Part shown: positions 1 to 10,600 of the stretch, in pieces
How positions within the stretch are numbered: position 1 is the stretch's first letter
Layout of the letters: every line of letters begins with the position of its first letter
Assembly (NCBI GenBank): GCA_026770595.1
Contig: MU633812.1
Location: 3,228-22,854, forward strand
Origin: Ochromonadaceae sp. CCMP2298
Lineage: Eukaryota > Sar > Synurophyceae > Ochromonadales > Ochromonadaceae
DNA length: 19,627 bases
Reading direction: 5' to 3'
The notes under the pieces: model-generated
Told to the model about the DNA's origin: nothing
What the model saw: only the letters and a program-made list of their open reading frames with translations
The model's database searches: none
Program-made: the position numbers and the translations under genes

Positions 1-2
1 CA

Positions 3-158
3 GGGGCTGGGACTGGGGCTAGGGCAGGAGCAAGTGCAGGTGCAGGAGCAGGTGCAGGTGCAGGTGCAGGAGCAGGTGCAGGAGCAGGTGCAGGTGCAGG
101 TGCAGGAGCAGGAGCAGGTGCAGGTGCAGGTGCAGGAGCAGGTGCAGGGGCAGGGACA
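3..158 (+). repeat. GGTGCA/GGAGCA hexamer minisatellite encoding Gly-Ala
   Basis: A nearly pure array of the hexamers GGTGCA and GGAGCA, reading Gly-Ala in the frame of the gene ending at 803. A related, more degenerate array (GGGACA, GGGGCT, GGAGCA) recurs at about 588-668 in the same frame. Replication slippage could change the length of both tracts without breaking the frame. Confidence 0.85.
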
Positions 159-803
159 GGGGACAGACCCAAACTTCCCCGCCGCCCCTCCCAGTCCTCC
201 CCATACAAATCCGCCCCCCCTGACATCCGCATGCCTGCAAAAAAGCCCAGCCTTATGCTTAAGCCAGCCAGCACACGCAATATAGATACGGGCGCTGGTG
301 CTACCACTACTACTGCTACCACCACCACTTCTGTTGCTGCCGCTGCTGCCGTTTCTGATCCAATAGCAGCAACAACAGCATCAGCAACAACAGCACCCAC
401 ATCGCTGCCACCAATAGGAGATGCCTCTGCCTCTACCACCATCCCAACCACCCCCGCCCCCACCACAACCCCCGCCCCTACCACCACCCCTACCCTCACC
501 ACCCCCATCACTCCCCGAAGACCCGGTATCGGGACAACAGGACCCCAACCCCTCAGGGCTGGGAGGTCACTCAGACCCGCAGGGGGGGGGACAGGGACAG
601 GGACGGGTGCGGGGGCTGGGGCAGGGACAGGAGCAGGGGCCGGGGCAGGAGCAGGCGCAGGGGCTGGCTCTTTTTTGCCCAAGCAGGGTGGTCTGTCGCC
701 GGTAAGGAGTGTGCGTACTGGCAATACCACTGCCACTGCAAAAACCGCCGTCAAAAGGCCCGCCCCTGTGCGCGCTCTGTCCTCCAGCACGCCCAGCAAG
801 TAG
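3..803 (+). CDS. C-terminal part of a low-complexity Gly-Ala/Thr/Pro-rich protein (5' end outside window)
   Basis: The frame that ends at the TAG at 801-803 stays open back to the left edge, so at least 266 residues are coded and the first visible Met codon (231) is probably internal. The order is: a Gly-Ala repeat from GGTGCA/GGAGCA hexamers (about 3-155), a basic Pro/Ser stretch, a Thr/Ala/Pro-rich block (about 290-515), a second Gly-Ala block (about 588-668), and a basic Ser/Thr/Pro/Arg tail of about 45 residues with no obvious motif. No catalytic domain is visible and I do not recognise the family. In its favour, the same Gly-Ala bias appears on both sides of unique sequence in one uninterrupted frame. 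Against it, hexamer repeats of this type lack stops in several frames. The missing 5' part would be needed to name it. Confidence 0.5.
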   Translation, partial: GAGTGARAGASAGAGAGAGAGAGAGAGAGAGAGAGAGAGAGAGAGAGAGAGTGDRPKLPRRPSQSSPYKSAPPDIRMPAKKPSLMLKPASTRNIDTGAGATTTTATTTTSVAAAAAVSDPIAATTASATTAPTSLPPIGDASASTTIPTTPAPTTTPAPTTTPTLTTPITPRRPGIGTTGPQPLRAGRSLRPAGGGTGTGTGAGAGAGTGAGAGAGAGAGAGSFLPKQGGLSPVRSVRTGNTTATAKTAVKRPAPVRALSSSTPSK

Positions 804-1212
804 TGCCCAGTAGTATCGGGACAACGACTTCATAGCACTATTAGTCCCAGTATCGTCACAACAAGTTCAAGAGCATCATTGGTCCCAGCATCGCGATAAA
901 CTGTGACCCAGTATCGGGACAAAAACGCACAGTCCTTTTACCTTTTTACAAGGTAGAGGGGATATATAGGGAAATGTAGGGAGTAGGGAATGTAGGGGTG
1001 TACAAAGGGAACACAGAGGAGAGAATACAGAGGACGGGGGATAGAATGGAGGAAATGCAGGGGATACAGGGACGTTGGACTTATGTGCCATTTTTTTTTG
1101 CCATTTCTGGAATTTAAGAAATAATACGTTTTTGATCCGAAAATTCGTACAGTATTTGATGCAGTAAATTAGTCGTATTTAATATTCAGTAACTGGATGG
1201 AAAAGGGTAAAG
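804..1212. other. Spacer between convergent genes with a dispersed short repeat
   Basis: No gene is supported here. The first 120 bases hold four imperfect copies of a word close to CCCAGTATCGGGACAA (at about 806, 845, 883 and 907). The middle (about 950-1080) is purine-rich, and the last part is AT-rich (about 1090-1190). Both flanking genes end here, so 3' ends of both transcripts are expected. Confidence 0.6.
806..924 (+). repeat. Four imperfect copies of a CCCAGTATCGGGACAA word
   Basis: GTATCGGGACAA occurs exactly at 813-824 and 911-922, and in altered form at 850-861 and 888-899. A further exact copy lies inside the upstream coding region at 526-537. Spacing is irregular, so this is not a simple tandem array. 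Confidence 0.7.
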
Positions 1213-4200
1213 TTATTCACTCACCCCTGTGAATGTTAAAACCCTCCCGTCCTCTGCCAGCATCGCGTTTAAACCCTCTTCTAGGTCTGGGACGTTGCAG
1301 TCGTGGCAGCGGAAGGAGGTGAGGGCAGGGCAGGCTCTCACCATGCCCAAAACCCCCTCCTGAGTAAGGCCAGACTTTATAAAACCCAGGGTTAAGTGCC
1401 GCAGTCCCGGGGGGGGGGCATCCCTGCTAACACCACCACTGCTACTACTACCACCAGTACCACTACCACTACCACCACTACCACTGCTTGTAATACCACC
1501 ACCACTACTACTAATACTGCCACTGCTACTACCATCCCCTGCCCCCTTGTGCGGTTGGAATTGTCGCTGCGACGCCCCCAAGCACCCCAACGTAGCATCA
1601 GTTACATGCACAGCCGTCAGCGTCAGGGATTCCAAATTTAGACAAAAAACCCTCCCGAGTCCGCTGTCCGATAGCTTTAAAGCCCCCAGGGTGAGGGTTT
1701 TTAGATGTGGGAGGCGGGGGGGGTGGTCTAGTGGGGCTGGGGGGGCTAGGGAGAGGAGTAGAGGGGGGTTAGAAAGGGGTGTGAGGGAGGGGTTATAGTA
1801 TATGGTATATAGTGTATAGTTTACAGTAAATAGTGTACAGTACAAAGTTTACAGTATAGTACACAGTGTACAGTGTACAGTACGTACAGTGGCATAGTGC
1901 GTACCTAGTGAGAGGAGGGACTGGTCTGTGAGCAGTGGGCAGTCCAGGAGCAGGAGGGAGACTAGGAGGGGGCAGGAGAGGGAGAGGAGGAGGATGCAGT
2001 GGTCGGAGAGACCGGGGCAGTGCTCGAAGTGGAGGTGCTGGATGAGCCAGGGGGGGGGGGGGGGGGTATGGGGGAGTGTCTGGGGTGTGTGTGCTTGTGC
2101 TGTTATTTGTGGTGGTACTGTTGCTAGCTGTGCTGGTGCTGGTGCAACTGTTATTGCTCCTGCCACCCCAGCCCCCGCCTCTGCCTCTCCTGCCACCCCC
2201 ACTCCCGTCCCAACCCCCACCCCCGCACCCCCCACCCCTGTTTCCATGAAGCTGGCGTCGAACAGATGGCTTTTGCATAATTTGAACGCCTGCAGGTGCG
2301 GCATAGTGCGCCTAATCAAGTGAAACAGTTCACAGGTGAGCAGATTGCTGGGCGTCTGCTCGCATATCGAAATGCTCAGCAGGGGGGGGCGGGTGAGGGG
2401 TGTGGGGGGATGGGTGGGGGTATGGGGGATATGGGTTGGTGTGTGGGGGGTATGGGTAGTATGGGTGGTATTGGGGGTGGTGGTGGGGGTGTGGGTGGTG
2501 GAGGTTGTTGTGTCTATGTTCCCTGTGACTATATCTCCCACATTTCCCGTGCCTATATTCGCGCCTACGTTTTGCATGCCTATATTTGTGCCTATGTTTA
2601 GCCCCAGCAGCGCCCTCAAACCGGCCCCCTCCAGGCCCTCGCTGGTGCATACGTCCACAGAGCGCAGGTGGCGCAATACCTAAAAGACATTAAATGGGAT
2701 AAAGGGGGGTGGGATAAATAGAAGATGGGGGTGAGGTAAATAGAGGAGGATGGTGTGAGGTGAATAGAGGATGGTGGAATAAATAGATGGGGGTGGGATA
2801 AATAGAGTATAAGAGGACGGGGTAGAGGGTGGCTTAAATACAAAATAGTAGATAAACACCCCCCCCCCCTTACCTTATCCTGCAGATAGAACCCCATATG
2901 CGGCCCCACGCATCCAAAACCCACCCTCAGGGAGGCCACAGAGAGGTTTCTATTGTACAGCCAGGCGAAGTAGGAGGGGTCTATATGGGGGGGGATCTCC
3001 GACCCGTCGAATACTACGCCTGGGGTTGATGGGGGTGAGGGGGTGTGTGGGTGAGGGGGTGAGGGGGTGAGGGGGTGAGGGTGTGAGGGTGAGGGCAGGT
3101 GAGGGTAGGGTGTAGGATTTGGGGGGGAAGGGGGAGAGTGAGGGTGGTAGGATTAGAGAATTCCCAGGTTCCCCATTCCCAGGTTCCAGTTCCCAGGTTC
3201 CCCGTTTGCTTACCCTCAGCGGATATGAGGTCTAGGAACTGTTTGCGCACATTGATGTGTGACAGAGTGCGATCCAGAAGGGACACATCTAGGAGGGAGA
3301 GGGTAAGGGTTAGGGGTGTATATGTATATGTATAGTGTATATATATAGTGTATATGTATAGTATATATGTATGGTTAGGGTAAGGGTAAGGGTAAGGGTA
3401 AGGGTAAGGGTAAGGGTAAGGGTAAGGGTAAGGGTAAGGGTAAGGGTAAGGGTAAGGGTAAGGGTAAGGGGTGTATATGTATAGTATATGTGTATAGTAT
3501 GTATGTATAGTATGTATGGTTAGGGTAAGACTGTACCTACAAGGGTGAACCAGCTTAGTAGGGAGGACAGCAGGTCACAGGGTAGGGAGAAGAGGGGAGA
3601 GGGGGGCGAGGGGGGGGTGGAGGGGGTTGTGGGGGTTGCTTGTATTAGTGGCGCTGTTGTTGCTGCTGGTGCTGCTGCTGCTGGTGCTACTGGTTCTAAT
3701 GGTGCTAGTGCTGCTACTGATAATGCTGATATTGCTGGTACCAGTGCTGCTGCTACTGCTGCTGCTGTTGCTGCTGTTGCTGCGGTGGCTGCTGGTGCTG
3801 CTGCTAGTACCAGCGCTGCTTCTGCTAGTGCTAGTGCTAGTGCTGCTGCTGTTGCTGCTGCTGCTGCTGGTTCTGCTGGTGGTGCTACTGTGGCTGCTGT
3901 TGCTGCTGGTGCTACTGCTACTACTACTACTGCTGCTGTTGCTGGTACCAGTGCTGCTGTCGCAGTACCAGCAGTGTCGGCAGGACTAGTATCCGTCCTT
4001 ACCCCACAGTTGAGACAATCCGAGAGACTGGGTGCTCCCACCTTCATCTGAGCGTGCTGAGAGGGGATGCGGGGAAGAGGAAAGTTGGGGTGCTGGGGTG
4101 CAGTGGTGCTGGTGCGAGACGTGCAGGCTGCTCCACTCCGATCAGACAGTGGGCCACTGGGCAGTGGGCAGTAGGCGCGTCGAGATGCGGAGGATTGTGG

Positions 4201-4302
4201 CACATAGGGACACAAGAGATAGAGAAGATCGGTTTGGTGCAAAGTGGGCTTGTTTTTACCCTTTGTCCGAAAAACCCAATATCTGCCCCCTGATCTGTTC
4301 AT
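1213..4302 (-). CDS. F-box-like / leucine-rich-repeat protein, five exons
   Basis: Exons on the minus strand: 4302 (or 4047)-3537, 3288-3214, 3019-2874, 2679-1905 and 1727-1213. All junctions are GT-AG and keep the frame, giving about 758 residues from the first Met or 673 from the Met at 4047. Exon 1 carries an alanine-rich tract, then the segment LPCDLLSSLLSWFTLV; with exon 2 this resembles an F-box (LPxDLL...L...DVSLLDRTLSH...F). Exons 3-5 contain irregular leucine-rich repeats of the AMN1/FBXL type, for example HLRSVDVCTSEGLEGAGLRALL and LIQHLHFEHCPGLSDHCILL, broken by His/Thr/Pro-rich and Ser/Gly-rich linkers. Proteins of this kind usually act as substrate adaptors of SCF ubiquitin ligases; that role is inferred. 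The start is uncertain: residues before 4047 look non-conserved. The gene is divergent from the peptidase gene to its right. Confidence 0.72.
1905..2679 (-). other. Exon 4 of the F-box/LRR gene: LRRs with repetitive linkers
   Basis: The exon starts after a TTTTAG acceptor at 2680 and ends at a G/gtacgc donor at 1905. After one LRR it contains a short tandem repeat of the form NIGT/NVGA (about 2490-2600), then a Thr/His/Pro-rich stretch, then an LRR, a Gly/Val/Ala and Thr/Pro linker, and two more LRRs. The frame is open throughout, so the linkers are probably translated as loops between LRR units. Confidence 0.65.
2694..2812. repeat. Degenerate minisatellite GGGATAAATAGANGATGG in an intron
   Basis: Five or more imperfect units of about 20-28 bases of the form GGTGGGATAAATAGANGATG fill most of the intron between exons 3 and 4 of the F-box/LRR gene. 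Confidence 0.7.
3374..3470 (+). repeat. Telomere-like (GGGTAA)15 array inside an intron
   Basis: Fifteen perfect GGGTAA units plus a final GGG run from 3378 to 3470, introduced by GGTTAGGGTAAG. The same GGTTAGGGTAAG word with TATGTATG in front recurs at about 3508-3529, and TA-rich GTATATGTATAG repeats flank the array on both sides. The unit is GGGTAA, not the common GGGTTA telomere unit. The array lies in the intron between exons 1 and 2 of the minus-strand F-box/LRR gene, so its pre-mRNA carries (TTACCC)n. Confidence 0.95.
3625..3985 (-). repeat. Trinucleotide tract coding an alanine-rich stretch
   Basis: An imperfect GCT/GCA/GTA trinucleotide tract of about 360 bases. On the minus strand it reads as Ala with Val, Thr, Pro and Leu between the proposed start and the F-box-like motif. 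The plus strand is also open in two frames here (Ala-rich and Leu-rich), so openness alone is not evidence of coding. A good donor (TGTGGG/gtaagg, exon end 4003) precedes the tract. It leaves phase 0, and the AG sites I examined in the tract would enter in phase 1, so I kept the tract as exon. Confidence 0.55.
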
Positions 4303-4698
4303 AAGGGCTCTTTTATGGTCACATCTGGGAAAGGGTTAAGATTCGGCACATTGTCAGCACTTCGAAAACAGAAGCCGCCTCTGGATTGAAAGCAGTGACG
4401 CTTACGCAGCATTGGAAGTGAAGTGGTGCCTTTAGATCTGGTTCCAGACTTGAGGGTAGTCTGTGCAGTGGAGCTTCGCGGTGGCAGAGGCAGAGCGAGA
4501 GTGATCGAGTCTGTTGCAAGCAACCAGAAGAGTGAGTGTTGTCAGATAGTGTCAGAGTAGCATCAGTGGCAAGAGTCGCTCAGTGTACTCGTTGGGATCA
4601 GGATCCAACTGGGAGTTCAGTGCGTCTTGAGTGTCAGATTCTGTGGGCAGTTGCGATAGGACAGCTATACAGCAATAGCGATACAGCGACTGTGAACG
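4303..4698. promoter_or_regulatory. Short divergent intergenic region, probable bidirectional promoter
   Basis: This stretch separates the start of the minus-strand F-box/LRR gene from the start of the plus-strand peptidase gene. No TATA box or other core element is clear. It is unique in sequence, unlike most non-coding parts of the window, and is less C-rich than the introns. If the F-box/LRR gene starts at 4047, the region grows to about 650 bases. Shared promoter function is inferred from the geometry. Confidence 0.45.
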
Positions 4699-7600
4699 AT
4701 GAAGGGAGCGTCAGCGACGCAGGGCATGCAGGGGAGGGGGATGAGGGGTGGCAGTGCTGGCACCTCAGCCTCAGCACCAGTACAGAGGACAGCGAGAACA
4801 AGCACAACTAAGACAGCTAAGACAACAATGCTGACTATAACGGCTGTGCTGGTGCTGCTGCTGGCTGAGACGCAAGTGCAGGCATTGAGGATGCCCTCCT
4901 CGCTGGGCAGACGGTGTGGGGGGTACACCGGAGCGGGGTGTGGGGTGGGGGTCAGTGGGGTGGGTGTGGCTGGGGCAGAGGGGCAGGAGTACAGTCAGAT
5001 GGTGGGCTCAACGCGGAGCCAGGGGCAGGGGCAGAGGCAGGGGCAGGGGCTGCGTACCTATATGCTCCCCGAGGGTGCTGACAAGGAGGGCGAGAGTACA
5101 GAGGGGGCAGAGGAGACAGATGGGACAGAAAGGATAGAATGGTCGACGGGAACAGAGGGGGAAGGGTCTGAGGGGGGGTCAGGTCCAGAGGGTTCAGAGC
5201 CTAAAGCCCCATTCCTGGGACTTGGCTTCCTCTCGAAAGTCCGCTGGGGGACCCTGTTCGTGGGGACGGTGCTTGGTGGGGTTTTCACTGTTTTCTCCCT
5301 CGTCGCTCCGGTTGTTTTTCAGGTACACATATTAATACCTATAATACCTATTATACACCTATTATATACCTATTTTATACCTATACACTAACATTATACA
5401 CACCCATTATATACCTACACACATTATACACCTACAAAGTCATCCCAGGTGAGCGGAGGGGGGCTAGCGGGCACGGTGGGGGACGATATATCCGCGCCGG
5501 TTACTTTATTCCAGACAGTGCTGGAGGACCTGGAGGGGGACTACGTGGACAAAATAGACACGGCAAAGGTGAGGAAGTGGGTTTAATGCACATATGCATA
5601 GATTGATGGGTTAGATGCATCGTACAATATAGGGAAATGCATCTAACGCACCAGTCACACCTCCGTAACCACCTCACACGTTGCACCTCACACTTCCCCC
5701 CCCCATACACACAAACATACACACACACACTATTACATACACACACGCACACACACACTTATACATACACACACCTATTAAACCCCCTCTATATACACTA
5801 TTACATGTATTAAACCCCCCCCAATCTACACTATTACATGTATTAAACCCATTGCAGCTGTTCAAGACTGGCATGAAGGCCATGCTGAGCTCGCTGGACC
5901 CCTACACAGAGTTCGAAGACCTGCAGTCAGCCAAATCCATGCAGGTTAGTAGCCGGTTAGGGAGTATCCGGTTAGGGAGTATACACCCCTATTCCACCAC
6001 TTTAACACCCCTATCCTTCTTTCCTAACACTTTTTAAATATCTTTACACTTACCCCCTTAACACCCCTATTCCCCTGTTCCCCTATTCCCCTATTCCCCT
6101 ACAGGAGAGTGTGAGCGGCAGGTACGGGGGGGTGGGCTTGGTCATAGGCAATACCAAAGCCCCCCCTAAAAACCCCAGAACCCAACCAAAACCCTCCTTA
6201 AAACCCACAGAGGGGGCTGCGGTTGTGGGGGCTGTGGGTGATGGGGCGGGGGCAGGGGTAGTAGGGGTGTTAGAAGGAGCAGAGGCAGGGACAGCAGCAG
6301 GGGCAGAGGCAGGAGCAGAGGAGTTGGCAGCAAGGGGGGCCAAGTGGGGGGTCACTGTGCAGGATGCCTTCGAGGGGTACGCATTCGATGCAGACATGCG
6401 GGCGGGGGACAGGCTCATCACGGTGGGGGGCGTGGACGTCACTCGCAAGGACGTCGAGCAGGTGCGTTACTTTCCAGGGGATCATGGGGAATGTGGGAAT
6501 TTCGTGAGAATTTCGAGAATTTACTTTATTTTTACATTTCTTCACACCCCCCTTGTACTAATCTTCCTCTCCCCCTATACCCCCTTTTCTCTACCCCCTC
6601 CTCCACCCCCCCCTTACAGGTTCGCGACCTGCTGCGCGGAGAGCCCAACACCGACGTGGACATCGAATTCGCCCGCAGCGACTATCCAGGGACCACTCGA
6701 GTGGCTAAGATGTCTACTCTGCATAGGCAGCTGGTGAGTATTAGTGTATCAGTGTATCAGTGTATCAATGTATTTAGTGTATCAGTGTATTAGTGACGTG
6801 AACACACCTCCTATACCTAACACCCCCTATATCACCCCCTATGTCATACTAACCTCTAACTATTAAACCCCCCTTCCGGTACGAACATACCTATAAAACC
6901 CACATACCTATTAACCCAATTAACCCGAACCCCAACCCACCCCCCTATGAACCCACCTATTTAACCCCCCCCCAAACCCCCCAGGTGCGCATAAGTGACG
7001 TGAAATTGGCCACACTGCTGGGGGACCCTCAGGACGGGGTGGGCTATATCGAATTGAGTGGGTTTAATACCAACTCCGGCAGAGACTTTAGATCTGCTCT
7101 GCTGACCCTACGACACACCGCACCGCACGACTTGTCAGGTACTGCCGCTATTATATTTTATATCTATATATATTATATATTATACTACCCATCCCCTCCA
7201 TCCCTCCTCCCTCCATACCACCAACCACCCCCATCCTAACCACCCCTCCCCTTTCCTCCCCACTCCCATAATTTTCCTCTTCCCCCGCCCTCTCCTCCTA
7301 TCCCAACTAACCCTCAACCCCACAGGCTTGGTGTTGGATCTGCGGGGCAACCCGGGCGGCCTACTAGACCAGGCAGTGGAGATAGTTTCGTACCTGGTGC
7401 CTGAGGGGTCAGAGGTGGTGGCTGCCAAGGGGAAGAGGTAACTATACTATAGTTCCCCTATTCCCCTATTCTCATCCCCCCTACACCTCCCCATGCCTTA
7501 CGCCTACATTCCTTTTACACCCCTTTAACTATCCTCTCCCCTCGCACCCCACACCCCCACCCCACACCTAACACCCCCACCCCGTACTCTCCACACCTCC

Positions 7601-10600
7601 CACTAGTGACCCCGAGGTGGTGTACAAGAGCGGCACCAAGCCCCTCAGATCTCCCGGCATGCGGCTGGCGGTGCTGGTCAACAAGGGCAGCGCCTCGGCT
7701 AGCGAGATCGTGTCTGGGGCCATTCAGGATCTGGATGCGGGGGTAATCGTAGGCCCCAGCACCACCTACGGCAAAGGTGAGAAAAGGGTGGTTATTAAGT
7801 GCTGTTTGTATATATACACCCACCCGCTGCTTACCCCTACCCCCATACCGCCCAACCCCCCTGTATGTGTATTCAACCCCCTCCTTCTGTCCTACAAAAC
7901 GCGTTAAACCCCCCCTACACTACAATACGCATTAAACCCACCCCTTCTGTCCTACAATACGCATTAAACCCATCCCCAGGTCTGGTTCAGAAGATCGTGC
8001 CCCTGCCCTTCGAGGGCGCCCTCAAATACACCATCGCCAAGTACTACACGCCCTCCGGCAGATGCATACAGGTAGGTTATGTATAGGGGGAGAGAAGGGG
8101 GAGAAAAGGGCAAAGGGGGAAAGGGGGAAAGGGGGAAAGGGGGTATCCCAGTTTATAGTACTGATTCTTTATTTGCACCTACTACTACTTACTATCTGCG
8201 ACTCGCATGCCCATTTTAACACCCCTATTCCGCCTTAATACCCATAGGCTATACGGTACACGGGTGGCAGGGGGGAGGGATTGGTGGCTAAGGGGAACCT
8301 GGGAACCGGAGAGGTCAATCCCAGATACCCTCTCAAGGGGGTAGGGGGTGGAGGGGGCATTGCCCCTCTGAAGCAACCCGGCGGAGATGGGGAGAAGGGA
8401 GGGGAGAAGGGAGAAAAGCAGAAGGGGGGAACCAAGGAACAGGAGAAGCAGGAGCCTTCCCCCCCCTCGGGCTCCTTAGAGAACGAAGATAGTGTCTTGT
8501 CAGGAATATCAGAAAAAATGTCAGGAAAATCAATGTCAGGAACTATGCTAGCGTCTCTTTCCTACCACTCCCAGGCCAGTTCCCAGGTTCCCGGTTCCCA
8601 GGGGCTGTTGGCAGAGGACCTGTCCAGCAGCAGCAATGTGAACGGGGCGGTGGAGATTCCTGACAGTGACAGAAACACATTCTACACGCAGAACGGCAGG
8701 TGAGATATGTAGATATTCAGATATACTACGTGTTGTATTGCACTCTACCTGGTATTTAGTATATACTATATACACTAAATATTACATAGTATTTATTATA
8801 TAGTATATACTATATACACTAAATATTACATAGTCTACAGTATATATTGTATACTATATACTTCTTAATATGCCATGCGCAATATATAACATCCATCCCC
8901 CACTCCATTCCCCCCCAACCGGACACTCCACAGGGCTGTGCGCGACGGCGGCGGCATCGAGCCTGACCTGTTCACCCCCCCTCTATCCATAGGTAGGTAG
9001 TAGGGATGCATGTGTATTTACACTGTACATTTTACTCTGCGCTTTGTTCTTTGTATTTGGGTGTTTGTGCTCTATTTAGCCTGTGTACCTGTATTTACAC
9101 CCATTCTCACCACCCCCCTTAACCCCCTTAACCCCCTCTATCCGTAGGCCCCGCGGAGGCCACCCTGTATTCCCAGGGGATTTATGCCGACTTCGCAGTG
9201 GAGTACGTACACTCCCACAATGTGCGGGACCGGCTCCGGGAGGCAGCGGGGGCAGAGAGGGAGGCGAGGGGGGGGCTGGTGGGGGACCTCGTGGCAGGTA
9301 CGTATTGTGTGTATAACCGGATGCTAGTGATACTCCAACACTAACAACCCCCTTTTCCCCCTTTTGCAACCCCTATTTCCCCTACTCCCCCCCCTCACAT
9401 ACACACACACATACACAGCATTGGGCAGGGGCGTGGAGACGTTTTATGTGGGGAATGGGGATGTGCGCGCGTTAAGGATGGGAGGCGGGGTGGTGATGGG
9501 GCAGGGGATGGGGGGGCAGGGACAGGAGCAGGGACAGGAGCAGGGTTCGGCAACGGTGCAGGGGGTTCAGGGGGCAGTGGTTACAGGTGCTGACAGCAGT
9601 GAAACGACAGCCGCTCTCTCCCCCTCCCCCGCCTACTCCCCCTCCACCCCTTCCTACTCGGCCTCCATTCCCGCCCCCCCCGCCCCCGCGGACCCTGCTG
9701 CTGATGCTGCAGACGTGGCAAGGGCGCAGAGGGTGAAGAGGATGGTAAATAGTGTCGGCAGCAGCGGCAGCGGGGCTGTGGGTGAGTAACAGTATCCAAT
9801 ACAGTATTCTATACTGTATCCCCTTATTTTCATACAATTCCTGATTGGCCGACACCTCTCCCCTATGCTTTACTACCTATTTATCCCTCTTTTTTGTACT
9901 TCTAACACTCATTTAACCCCCATCTCCCATACCCCCCTACTACCACCTACCTAACCCCTATATATACGTACCATACATACCCCCACCACTGCCCACCCCA
10001 GGCGTGTCTAGCCAGGTGCCCCAGTATTTCTTCTGGGGGGAGGCACACGCACAGTCCGAGTCGGACAAAGTGTACAACGAATTCCGAAAATTCGTGTTGC
10101 GGAAAATAGACACTGGGGAGTTGAATATCGACGCGGTAGTGAAGCCCCAGATCGAGGCATTGGAGAAGACGCTCAAGGAGGTGCGTGGGGACGGGTTGAT
10201 GGGGGGTTATGTTGATGGGTGTTGGTGTACACGTAATATACACTGCTCATATCGACACACACACTCACACACATTCACATGCTGATTTGATTTAACACAT
10301 ATACGTACATACGTGCATATACACACACACACATACACACACACACACACACATACACACACTTATCGCATACTCAATCTTCCATAATCAATATTATACA
10401 CACATACACACACATGCACGCACACCTAGGTGGGGCTGGGAGACGCAGTGGCTGGGGTTGAGCAATTGCGTCCACAGATTCGCCAGGCCCTCCTACAGGA
10501 CATGGACAAGAATAAAAAGTTCATTCTGGATGGGGTGGAGCTGGCCATTCTCAGCACAGAGCTGCCGGATAGGTGAGTGTGTATATGGATGGATGTATGT

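Noticed and set aside
1793-1900. TA/GTACAGT-rich stretch considered as a small RNA gene
   Set aside because: It is a degenerate repeat (GTGTACAGT, TATAGTATA) inside an LRR-gene intron, with no tRNA or snRNA box that I could see.
1793-2278. Minus-strand Ser/Pro-rich open frame overlapping the LRR exon
   Set aside because: It is a shadow of the LRR exon and its intron; the LRR frame has the family pattern and correct junctions.
3378-3470. Possible CRISPR array or true chromosome end at the GGGTAA repeats
   Set aside because: There are no spacers, and unique gene sequence continues on both sides, so it is an internal simple repeat.
3545-4051. Plus-strand Ala-rich and Leu-rich open frames
   Set aside because: They mirror the trinucleotide tract; the minus-strand frame continues into a recognisable F-box-like motif with matching splice phases.
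9472-9855. Minus-strand frames opposite peptidase exon 13
   Set aside because: The plus-strand exon is joined in phase to conserved exons on both sides; the opposite frames are Gly/Pro low complexity only.
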